Assembly: GCA_026573805.1 (NCBI GenBank)
Contig: JAIUSX010000122.1
Coordinates: 682,001 to 746,000 of the forward strand
Source of the DNA: Hesperophylax magnus
Lineage: Eukaryota; Arthropoda; Insecta; Trichoptera; Limnephilidae
DNA: 64,000 nucleotides
Direction of reading: 5' to 3'
The notes below the pieces were generated by a model. The model ran no database searches, was not told the DNA's origin, and worked only from the letters and a program-made list of their open reading frames with translations. Shown here piece after piece: positions 42,661 to 53,559 of this stretch; within the stretch, counting starts at the first letter, position 1; each line of letters starts with the position of its first letter. The translations under genes were made by a program, and so were the position numbers.

Positions 42661-43986
42661 TATTTTGACAGTTCTTATTGACTTTGGTACTCTCTACCTC
42701 CGAAAGCTAGAAACATTATAGCTCCAAAGGCTTGAATGTCGGGTTTATCAAAATAGGTCGAACTACCTCTGGTTTGGGACCGTTTAGAGCTTTATATCGC
42801 GACATATTATTCGAAGTTAATAAAATCGAATTTACTAGTTTAAAAAGGTAAGTAATTTCATTTATTTCAAATTAAACAATACCTCAACCGAATTGATAAA
42901 TATATACCTAACCGATGCACTTTTAGACACAGATTATGGAAATTACACTTCGTTTCAACAAATTACTACAAGAAAAAACTATTTACGTAAACAAAGTAGA
43001 TTATTAGGTTCTTAATTTGGGGACAGAGAGGCGTCTCGGTCGCTTTTCGCCTGAAGACCGAAACAAATGAAAGGCAACTTTTTCCGAAACGCCGCGCACG
43101 CCAAAACGAACCTCGAGTGTGAGCGACTCGAGGGGGAGAGTGGTCGCTTTTTGCCTAAAGGCCCCCGAAATGAAACAAATGCCATCAGGATATTTCTATA
43201 TTTATATTTAATTATTTATATTTATAGTTAATCGCTTATGTTGATTATCCACTGGAGCGACAACGCGAAATAAATAATTTTGCCTCGATTGCTCGAGGTA
43301 TCCAGACGATCATTTTTTTTGATTTGTCGCCAACATTTAAAAAACATAACTTAGAATTTTGACATAGAGTCATATAAACTTGTTATGGTGCTATATAGCC
43401 AATGAGTTAACCTGTATTTTGCCGTTTGTTTCATTTTTGTAGGATTTATAGAAAAAATATAAAAAATTGTAAAGTTTATAGTCGCGCGAATCCTGCGTGT
43501 TTGTTACTTTGAATCTGCCGTGACAGCTACTTTTTCGAGTCTTTTTCTTTTGACTTTTTTAACTTATTGAATAGTATAATACATACAGTCTATTTCACAA
43601 TGTCAAAATCGAAGCGAAGCTTTTATATAATTGAGATCTAATACTGGATATTTATGACCATGTTTTTATATTGGATAGTAAAACAAGAAACAGGGTTTTA
43701 AATAAGATATATATCATAGCAATACATATTACTAATCTTTCAGAAAATACTTTGTAAATTGCTTAAATTCCGTGTTATTTTGACATTTTTCCTCCAGAAT
43801 ACCTACGTGATTTGACAGCGTTTAAGCTCAGTACACACCGGGTGAATTAACCTAGCAAAGTTTATGATGATGGTTATGAAACCTTTCATGTCAAACTTGT
43901 AGGAGCTTAGAACGGTAATTAAAATCTTCATATTATTGTAGACAGCAATCACTTTGTGGTTTGACATATTTAATAAAATACTATAA
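42661..43986. other. Unit A single-copy-like part, no gene
   Basis: Includes GC-rich GCGTCTCGGTCGCTTTTCGCC (43032-43052) and a related TGGTCGCTTTTTGCCTAAAGGCCCCC (43141-43166) separated by ~100 bp; no coding frame recognised. Repeated at +6,032. Confidence 0.3.
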
Positions 43987-44087
43987 GTTTTAAAACCACG
44001 AGTAGTAATAATTTGTACCCTGAAGATGCTTGAGTAAAGCGAAACCGGTCGGTTCTAAAAATTATGAAAAACTTGTGGTTTTAAAAC
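43987..44087 (+). ncRNA. Hairpin with hammerhead-like core (unit A)
   Basis: Outer inverted arms GTTTTAAAACCACGAG (43987-44002) and CTTGTGGTTTTAAAAC (44072-44087) pair at 15 of 16 positions. Between them CTGAAGA (44020-44026) fits CUGANGA, followed by a possible stem GCTT-gagta-AAGC and GAAAC, then CCGGTCGG, which can close a tiny third helix. One extra U and poor helix I pairing weaken the hammerhead reading. Confidence 0.25.
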
Positions 44088-44279
44088 AAAAAGTATTTTA
44101 TGGAAATCTTTATGATTTTTACACCTCAAAGTTGGTTTTTGTAAAAAAATAGTTGGGAGGGAAATAAATTATAGAACAAACAATTTATTTATTTATTACT
44201 TGCAATAAAAATAATAAAATTTTATATTGGTTTCATATAATTTAAACAAATCACTATATAGTATCATTATGCCTCGTTC

Positions 44280-44757
44280 CAGAGTGATACTCTCAGTATC
44301 GCCCTGGTGACAGACCACCATTCAAAATTGAACATTGCTTGAAATGGTTTCATTATGTATAGTGACTAGATCTAAAATAGCCACTTTACTAGATATAGAT
44401 AAATTGAAAAAACATATATAAAAATACAAAAACAAAACAAGTAATGTATACAATATACAGGGAAAACGAGAATACCTATGCATTTTTCAATATGTATATT
44501 TCAATGATCAGAATTGAAATATACATATTAAACGTCGACCAAACCTTCTCCAAAAGTACCCCAAAATCGAACCTTTGGGGGCTTTGTCGTAACAACATTT
44601 TAATGAGATGTAAATATGCGGAAAGAACCTGGACAGAATGCGGAAAGATTTGTTCACCAAACACAAGTGAATAGCCAAGTACTTCATCACCTTCCTCTCC
44701 CCCATCTCCTTCCATAACTTCTGTCTCACAACATCCCCCAATTGGGGATGCTATCAT
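44280..44757 (+). mobile_element. SINE copy split by unrelated sequence (unit A)
   Basis: 44280-44400 matches the SINE body (TTCCAGAGTGATACTCTCAG, GTGACTAGATCT). 44685-44757 matches the CT-rich part plus the CCCCCAATTGGGGATGC palindrome and ends in ACAAAAAACC. Between them, 44400-44685 is not SINE and contains a perfect 16-bp inverted repeat (44490-44528). It interrupts the minus-strand acidic exon next to it. Confidence 0.6.
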
Positions 44758-44968
44758 ACAAAAAACCATCAGGCGGCAGAATCGCATTGCCGGCCTATCA
44801 TCCTGGTCTTGTCTCCTAAGTGCTATGGCCAAAGCGGGGTCAAGTGCATTGATAAAAATTTGAGATGTTTCTGGTAACATGCATAAAGTATCCTCGTTGC
44901 TCACTCCGTGGTAGACGTCGCTTGCTTCATCGTCCACGTCGCTCGCGCGGCTATCCTCCATGTCCGTT
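44758..44968 (-). CDS. Acidic exon of an unrecognised gene, truncated by a SINE (unit A)
   Basis: Acceptor TTTCTGTTGTTTCAG precedes the exon start at 44968. ATG at 44961 opens MEDSRASDVDDEASDVYHG, then TLCMLPETSQIFINALDPAL and RRQDQDDRPAMRFCRLM, running into SINE sequence without an immediate stop (the open frame continues to 44476 but that part is SINE-derived). The composition looks coding. I recognise no domain; it could be a host gene or a transposon accessory gene. Confidence 0.35.
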
Positions 44969-45009
44969 CTGAAACAACAGAAATCACAAATTAATTTAAT
45001 GGGTCTGTA

Positions 45010-45647
45010 TTTCAATTACGGACCGCCTCTGGTACGACGTTTAAAAAATAAACTAATAGCACGATCAAACTAATCAAATACTTGAGGCGGGCAATGTCGA
45101 GGGTTAGAATAACATCAGTGTATGTATGATACGATGTACCTACTTACGACATTTCAATGATTTATATATCTGACAGTTGTAAAAGGCACGCGACACAATC
45201 TGAGTAGATTTTGGAATAAAAAAGACAAATTGAAATTTCCATAGAAGACCCATCAACCCTAGGATTTGCAACATATATGTTTTAACGGATAAAGCAAAAT
45301 AATAGACGCGGGAATAGCAAAAATTTTAAAATAAATATTTTTCCGAATCACGAGATAATTTGCAAAAGCAATCCAGTGGCTAGAGAGGTTTGTTGAATAA
45401 GGACGCAAGGTAGGAAGAAAGGTGATGCATGGTGGGATGATAAGATTATAGCACTGGATTCAGAGAAGAAGAAAGAATGGATATATCTGTATTATTTATC
45501 TATATTTCCAAGGAAACATTTTATGGAAGGAAGTCAAAAGGTCCCGGAGTGGCCAAGAAGACGGAAGCAATAAATAAAAAGTGATAAAATCGAAAGATGG
45601 AAAAATGTTGACTAATGAGGAAAAAATAAAAGAGAGATGAATTTTGA
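45010..45647. other. No gene seen (duplicated at 51042-51679)
   Basis: AT-rich; minor purine-rich stretch at 45400-45480. No recognised element. Confidence 0.3.
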
Positions 45648-47251
45648 ACATGTAATTAATATTTCTATTTTGGATACTGACAATTCGTGGTGGAATCCAT
45701 TATCTATAAATAGTATAAAATAAAGTGACATTCGCGTCTGTCTGTTTGTGCGCTTAGTTCTTCTTAACTCTGCGACTGATTTCGTTAAGGTTTTCAGCAT
45801 CATTTTGAGAATTTATTCCGGAAGGTTTAGATAAATAACACATGCATTGACACATATTGATAAAAAGCAGAGAAAATTCGATATAAAGATTATTTTTGGC
45901 CGCTTACATTGCTAACGCTGGCGAAACCTTATGAGAATATCAAAATAATGTACTACGGAATTGTAAACCTTAAAAAGGCCTACAGAAAAGTCTTTTATAT
46001 ATATATATATACAAATGTTATACATATCGCAGTTGCCGTCTCGTCCCCAAAATCTCCAAGTGCGTCTTCTGTTTCCTGGGAGAAAGGGCTGCCGTCGGAC
46101 AAATGCAGCTCCAAATGACCTTCGTCTTACCTAGAAAAAGACAAAATTTGAGACCAATGATTACACTATTCTAATATTGTACACATATTTAATAAATTTC
46201 ATGGATAAAATTAATTCATTATATTTTGAGAAGAAGGGGACATGATGATGGATTAATTCACTGCTGATCTTTTGAACTTTCTTGTATGGAAAAAATAGCG
46301 TTTTATGCAGTTTCTGCAGAATTTGTAGGGAGCGAAAACAAAACTTCTTGAGCGAGTTTCACTGCAATATAAATTAGGTGTATACCTTCAGAATATTCCT
46401 TCAAATGAGGAGTCCACACTGTTCAAGCGTACTGTAGGTGACTTACAACTTATAAATATTAGAAGAGTAACAAATTTTATTGTTAATTATTATTGCCACA
46501 GCAATAGAAGTTATTCAAATTCTCCTGCAAGGGTTTCATATAATTTCCACAGCTTTATCGTCAGCAAACATTATGGAAAATGCTGGTTAAATCAGAATAC
46601 TTACATGATGCAATTCTGGAGACATTTAAATGACCTTGTTTGATGTAATCGTGGCTTTGTTTAGTAGTTTTAGCATCCTAATACGTGGTTTAGTATCGCG
46701 TCGGAATACGTATAGTTCTGAAAAGGAAAATTAATTAAATTATTAGCCAATGAAGTACATTCAGGAATCAGGAACATTGTATCAAAGAACGAGAGGTTAG
46801 TACCTGTATTTAACAACGGGTTCGGGTCCTTCTTTCAGTTGGTGGAGATAGACTGACATGATGACTGGAAGATTAAGGGTTGCCAAGCATTCTTTTTTAA
46901 TCCCAAAAGTATCGTATTTTTGGTTTCAATCGCGAAATTACACCAAAAAACAAACGTATTTCTTGCTGCTTCTTGCTAGCACCGGATTATCGAATCCGTC
47001 TGAGCAACCATTAACACAACACGGCATTAATTTATCACCTTGAAGGATTCTAGCACGCAACATTATTTTTAGATGGGTGAAAGAAAATTCAAAATATTTA
47101 CGCTAAAAACTTCAACTGACTTCAACTTTCGAAATGGCGTCTTGGAAATTACCGTTAATTTTTATCGGAGCATAACCCATGCTTAGCTTTTCTTTTTATT
47201 ACACAAGTCGCTATGGTAGTGAGCGAGAGATCAAACTACAATTTTTTCTCA
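45648..47251 (+). repeat. Local repeat R, copy 2 (unit A)
   Basis: Homologue of 41066-42530. Homology to copy 1 stops exactly at TTTTTTCTCA|GGGGCCC, where the Harbinger element begins, so Harbinger inserted into this repeat. A short (TA)n lies at 46000-46012. Confidence 0.65.
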
Positions 47252-48372
47252 GGGGCCCTAGCATGAACGATCGATAAAGCCCGATATTGACAAAATTCAA
47301 TAAAATTCGTCATATAAGATCAGTTACCGATAGTTGCGAGCATGGTCAATGGTAGATTGGGTATATTCCGACCGACAATTGACAAAATTCATTGTCTATG
47401 GTCAGTTGGCGTTATTTGCGAGCACGGTTATCAAATATTCCAACCGACGATTGACAAAAACCCGCCAAATCTATCGCGGACTCTTGGCTGTCAGTTAAAC
47501 TTTCGATATAAAAACAACTTTTTAATAATGCCGTTTTTTTTACAAAATTACTGGTATATCCATGAACGGAGGCAGGCTAACGATTCCAAAGAAGCTCGTA
47601 AGATTGAAAGACGCCGTTTACGCGATCAATTGAATCCGTTTGAACTTGGAGAGACTGAATTCAGACACTTGTTCCGGATATCTCGTATAATGGCTAAAGA
47701 TCTTATAGATCAACTAACTCCCTTTTTAGTGTCAAAAAGTACAAGCGGACTTCCAATGTACATTAAAGTAAGTGCATTTAATATTATTATGATATCTTTG
47801 TAAAAACACAATGTCGATCATTAATAAAAGGATTATAATGTTGACAGGTATTAGCACCAATAAGTTTCTTCGCCACAGGAAGTTACCAACGTGGGGTGGG
47901 GCAAGACCATATGCTGGCTATAGGTCAGACAACCGTCAGTAAATGCATCAAAGTGTTTATGAAGGCAGTGTTGGAGCACCTTTATAGAAGGTGGATACAT
48001 TTTCCAGCAACAAACGAAGCCAGGAAGCAAGTGGAGAGTGCTTTCAGGGACAAATTAAACTTTCCTCGTGTTCTGGGCTGCATTAATTGCACCCACATTG
48101 CCATTGTGACCCCTTCCAGACATGAAGAGCAGTATAAAAATCATAAAGGATTCTATTCGCTCAATGTTCAAGTGGTAAAATGTTTGTTTTTACAAATAAA
48201 ACAGTTGGTGTAAAGTGTTTTCACATTTTATTGAAGGTTTTACATGTTTGTTATACAGGTATGTGATGCTGAGTTGACAATATTAAGTATTAACACACGC
48301 TTCCCGGGTACTGTCCACGATCAATTTGTTTGGAATAGTAGTACAGTAAAAACTGAAATGACCAGACTATAT
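47252..48372 (+). mobile_element. PIF/Harbinger element, 5' fragment cut by the tandem-duplication junction
   Basis: It has the same left end as the complete copy (GGGGCCCTAGCATGAACGATCG) with two ~75-bp subterminal repeats (GTTGCGAGCATGGT / TTTGCGAGCACGGT; TATTCCGACCGACAATTGAC / TATTCCAACCGACGATTGAC), and ends inside transposase exon 3. Confidence 0.8.
47528..48372 (+). pseudogene. Harbinger transposase, truncated copy (exons 1, 2 and part of 3)
   Basis: Identical to exons at 53560-53799, 53880-54206 and 54291-54404. After the junction it runs into repeat sequence; exons 4-5 with the catalytic Glu are missing. Confidence 0.85.
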
Positions 48373-50018
48373 GGGTTAGACGATTTTCAAACTTCAAAAT
48401 ATTTACGCTAAAAACTTCAACTGACTTCGACTTTCGAAATGGCTTCTTGGATAGTACCGTTAATTTTTATCGCAGCATAAAACATGCTTAGCTTCTCTTT
48501 CTGTTACACAAGTAAAATGGTAGAGAGCGAGAGATCAAACTACAATTTTTGCTCTGAGCCAATGAGATCTGAGCTTTCAGCCACAACAGCATTGTCTACA
48601 TGAATTTGGGTAAAGGATAACTCCTTCCATCAGGGTTACAAGGTCATGCGGGAGTTATACGCCCCTGGATCGACGTCTGCCGACGCTCCCTGTATTTTGA
48701 CAGTTCTTATTGACTTTGGTACTCTCTACCTCCGAAAGCTAGAAACATTATAGCTCCAAAGGCTTGAATGTCGGGTTTATCAAAATAGGTCGAACTACCT
48801 CTGGTTTGGGACCGTTTAGAGCTTTATATCGCGACATATTATTCGAAGTTAATAAAATCGAATTTACTAGTTTAAAAAGGTAAGTAATTTCATTTATTTC
48901 AAATTAAACAATACCTCAACCGAATTGATAAATATATACCTAACCGATGCACTTTTAGACACAGATTATGGAAATTACACTTCGTTTCAACAAATTACTA
49001 CAAGAAAAAACTATTTACGTAAACAAAGTAGATTATTAGGTTCTTAATTTGGGGACAGAGAGGCGTCTCGGTCGCTTTTCGCCTGAAGACCGAAACAAAT
49101 GAAAGGCAACTTTTTCCGAAACGCCGCGCACGCCAAAACGAACCTCGAGTGTGAGCGACTCGAGGGGGAGAGTGGTCGCTTTTTGCCTAAAGGCCCCCGA
49201 AATGAAACAAATGCCATCAGGATATTTCTATATTTATATTTAATTATTTATATTTATAGTTAATCGCTTATGTTGATTATCCACTGGAGCGACAACGCGA
49301 AATAAATAATTTTGCCTCGATTGCTCGAGGTATCCAGACGATCATTTTTTTTGATTTGTCGCCAACATTTAAAAAACATAACTTAGAATTTTGACATAGA
49401 GTCATATAAACTTGTTATGGTGCTATATAGCCAATGAGTTAACCTGTATTTTGCCGTTTGTTTCATTTTTGTAGGATTTATAGAAAAAATATAAAAAATT
49501 GTAAAGTTTATAGTCGCGCGAATCCTGCGTGTTTGTTACTTTGAATCTGCCGTGACAGCTACTTTTTCGAGTCTTTTTCTTTTGACTTTTTTAACTTATT
49601 GAATAGTATAATACATACAGTCTATTTCACAATGTCAAAATCGAAGCGAAGCTTTTATATAATTGAGATCTAATACTGGATATTTATGACCATGTTTTTA
49701 TATTGGATAGTAAAACAAGAAACAGGGTTTTAAATAAGATATATATCATAGCAATACATATTACTAATCTTTCAGAAAATACTTTGTAAATTGCTTAAAT
49801 TCCGTGTTATTTTGACATTTTTCCTCCAGAATACCTACGTGATTTGACAGCGTTTAAGCTCAGTACACACCGGGTGAATTAACCTAGCAAAGTTTATGAT
49901 GATGGTTATGAAACCTTTCATGTCAAACTTGTAGGAGCTTAGAACGGTAATTAAAATCTTCATATTATTGTAGACAGCAATCACTTTGTGGTTTGACATA
50001 TTTAATAAAATACTATAA

Positions 50019-50119
50019 GTTTTAAAACCACGAGTAGTAATAATTTGTACCCTGAAGATGCTTGAGTAAAGCGAAACCGGTCGGTTCTAAAAATTATGAA
50101 AAACTTGTGGTTTTAAAAC
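50019..50119 (+). ncRNA. Hairpin with hammerhead-like core (unit B)
   Basis: Identical copy of 43987-44087 carried by the tandem duplication. Confidence 0.25.
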
Positions 50120-50311
50120 AAAAAGTATTTTATGGAAATCTTTATGATTTTTACACCTCAAAGTTGGTTTTTGTAAAAAAATAGTTGGGAGGGAAATAAA
50201 TTATAGAACAAACAATTTATTTATTTATTACTTGCAATAAAAATAATAAAATTTTATATTGGTTTCATATAATTTAAACAAATCACTATATAGTATCATT
50301 ATGCCTCGTTC

Positions 50312-50789
50312 CAGAGTGATACTCTCAGTATCGCCCTGGTGACAGACCACCATTCAAAATTGAACATTGCTTGAAATGGTTTCATTATGTATAGTGACTA
50401 GATCTAAAATAGCCACTTTACTAGATATAGATAAATTGAAAAAACATATATAAAAATACAAAAACAAAACAAGTAATGTATACAATATACAGGGAAAACG
50501 AGAATACCTATGCATTTTTCAATATGTATATTTCAATGATCAGAATTGAAATATACATATTAAACGTCGACCAAACCTTCTCCAAAAGTACCCCAAAATC
50601 GAACCTTTGGGGGCTTTGTCGTAACAACATTTTAATGAGATGTAAATATGCGGAAAGAACCTGGACAGAATGCGGAAAGATTTGTTCACCAAACACAAGT
50701 GAATAGCCAAGTACTTCATCACCTTCCTCTCCCCCATCTCCTTCCATAACTTCTGTCTCACAACATCCCCCAATTGGGGATGCTATCAT
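50312..50789 (+). mobile_element. SINE copy split by unrelated sequence (unit B)
   Basis: Duplicate of 44280-44757. Confidence 0.6.
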
Positions 50790-51000
50790 ACAAAAAACCA
50801 TCAGGCGGCAGAATCGCATTGCCGGCCTATCATCCTGGTCTTGTCTCCTAAGTGCTATGGCCAAAGCGGGGTCAAGTGCATTGATAAAAATTTGAGATGT
50901 TTCTGGTAACATGCATAAAGTATCCTCGTTGCTCACTCCGTGGTAGACGTCGCTTGCTTCATCGTCCACGTCGCTCGCGCGGCTATCCTCCATGTCCGTT
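50790..51000 (-). CDS. Acidic exon of an unrecognised gene (unit B)
   Basis: Identical copy of 44758-44968 in the second duplication unit, with the same acceptor and SINE truncation. Confidence 0.35.
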
Positions 51001-51679
51001 CTGAAACAACAGAAATCACAAATTAATTTAATGGGTCTGTATTTCAATTACGGACCGCCTCTGGTACGACGTTTAAAAAATAAACTAATAGCACGATCAA
51101 ACTAATCAAATACTTGAGGCGGGCAATGTCGAGGGTTAGAATAACATCAGTGTATGTATGATACGATGTACCTACTTACGACATTTCAATGATTTATATA
51201 TCTGACAGTTGTAAAAGGCACGCGACACAATCTGAGTAGATTTTGGAATAAAAAAGACAAATTGAAATTTCCATAGAAGACCCATCAACCCTAGGATTTG
51301 CAACATATATGTTTTAACGGATAAAGCAAAATAATAGACGCGGGAATAGCAAAAATTTTAAAATAAATATTTTTCCGAATCACGAGATAATTTGCAAAAG
51401 CAATCCAGTGGCTAGAGAGGTTTGTTGAATAAGGACGCAAGGTAGGAAGAAAGGTGATGCATGGTGGGATGATAAGATTATAGCACTGGATTCAGAGAAG
51501 AAGAAAGAATGGATATATCTGTATTATTTATCTATATTTCCAAGGAAACATTTTATGGAAGGAAGTCAAAAGGTCCCGGAGTGGCCAAGAAGACGGAAGC
51601 AATAAATAAAAAGTGATAAAATCGAAAGATGGAAAAATGTTGACTAATGAGGAAAAAATAAAAGAGAGATGAATTTTGA

Positions 51680-53283
51680 ACATGTAATTAATATTTCTAT
51701 TTTGGATACTGACAATTCGTGGTGGAATCCATTATCTATAAATAGTATAAAATAAAGTGACATTCGCGTCTGTCTGTTTGTGCGCTTAGTTCTTCTTAAC
51801 TCTGCGACTGATTTCGTTAAGGTTTTCAGCATCATTTTGAGAATTTATTCCGGAAGGTTTAGATAAATAACACATGCATTGACACATATTGATAAAAAGC
51901 AGAGAAAATTCGATATAAAGATTATTTTTGGCCGCTTACATTGCTAACGCTGGCGAAACCTTATGAGAATATCAAAATAATGTACTACGGAATTGTAAAC
52001 CTTAAAAAGGCCTACAGAAAAGTCTTTTATATATATATATATACAAATGTTATACATATCGCAGTTGCCGTCTCGTCCCCAAAATCTCCAAGTGCGTCTT
52101 CTGTTTCCTGGGAGAAAGGGCTGCCGTCGGACAAATGCAGCTCCAAATGACCTTCGTCTTACCTAGAAAAAGACAAAATTTGAGACCAATGATTACACTA
52201 TTCTAATATTGTACACATATTTAATAAATTTCATGGATAAAATTAATTCATTATATTTTGAGAAGAAGGGGACATGATGATGGATTAATTCACTGCTGAT
52301 CTTTTGAACTTTCTTGTATGGAAAAAATAGCGTTTTATGCAGTTTCTGCAGAATTTGTAGGGAGCGAAAACAAAACTTCTTGAGCGAGTTTCACTGCAAT
52401 ATAAATTAGGTGTATACCTTCAGAATATTCCTTCAAATGAGGAGTCCACACTGTTCAAGCGTACTGTAGGTGACTTACAACTTATAAATATTAGAAGAGT
52501 AACAAATTTTATTGTTAATTATTATTGCCACAGCAATAGAAGTTATTCAAATTCTCCTGCAAGGGTTTCATATAATTTCCACAGCTTTATCGTCAGCAAA
52601 CATTATGGAAAATGCTGGTTAAATCAGAATACTTACATGATGCAATTCTGGAGACATTTAAATGACCTTGTTTGATGTAATCGTGGCTTTGTTTAGTAGT
52701 TTTAGCATCCTAATACGTGGTTTAGTATCGCGTCGGAATACGTATAGTTCTGAAAAGGAAAATTAATTAAATTATTAGCCAATGAAGTACATTCAGGAAT
52801 CAGGAACATTGTATCAAAGAACGAGAGGTTAGTACCTGTATTTAACAACGGGTTCGGGTCCTTCTTTCAGTTGGTGGAGATAGACTGACATGATGACTGG
52901 AAGATTAAGGGTTGCCAAGCATTCTTTTTTAATCCCAAAAGTATCGTATTTTTGGTTTCAATCGCGAAATTACACCAAAAAACAAACGTATTTCTTGCTG
53001 CTTCTTGCTAGCACCGGATTATCGAATCCGTCTGAGCAACCATTAACACAACACGGCATTAATTTATCACCTTGAAGGATTCTAGCACGCAACATTATTT
53101 TTAGATGGGTGAAAGAAAATTCAAAATATTTACGCTAAAAACTTCAACTGACTTCAACTTTCGAAATGGCGTCTTGGAAATTACCGTTAATTTTTATCGG
53201 AGCATAACCCATGCTTAGCTTTTCTTTTTATTACACAAGTCGCTATGGTAGTGAGCGAGAGATCAAACTACAATTTTTTCTCA
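51680..53283 (+). repeat. Local repeat R, copy 2 (unit B)
   Basis: Identical to 45648-47251 in the compared stretches; Harbinger again starts directly after it. Confidence 0.65.
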
Positions 53284-53559
53284 GGGGCCCTAGCATGAAC
53301 GATCGATAAAGCCCGATATTGACAAAATTCAATAAAATTCGTCATATAAGATCAGTTACCGATAGTTGCGAGCATGGTCAATGGTAGATTGGGTATATTC
53401 CGACCGACAATTGACAAAATTCATTGTCTATGGTCAGTTGGCGTTATTTGCGAGCACGGTTATCAAATATTCCAACCGACGATTGACAAAAACCCGCCAA
53501 ATCTATCGCGGACTCTTGGCTGTCAGTTAAACTTTCGATATAAAAACAACTTTTTAATA

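Larger units (their letters stand above)
42341..48372 (+). repeat. 6,032-bp tandem duplication, unit A
   Basis: Every stretch I compared with unit B (48373-54404) is identical at a constant offset of 6,032, including all open frames. The left breakpoint lies inside repeat R copy 1 (TTGAT|GGGTTAGACG) and the junction is CTATAT|GGGTTAGACG. The right edge of unit B is CTATAT|AATCAGAG. The breakpoints share only AT, i.e. about 2 bp of microhomology. Confidence 0.93.

Noticed and set aside
44476..44757. C-terminal half of the 179-codon minus ORF (ASPIGGCCETEVMEGDGGEE...)
   Set aside because: This half is SINE sequence (palindrome CCCCAATTGGGG reads as SPIGG), not part of the original exon.
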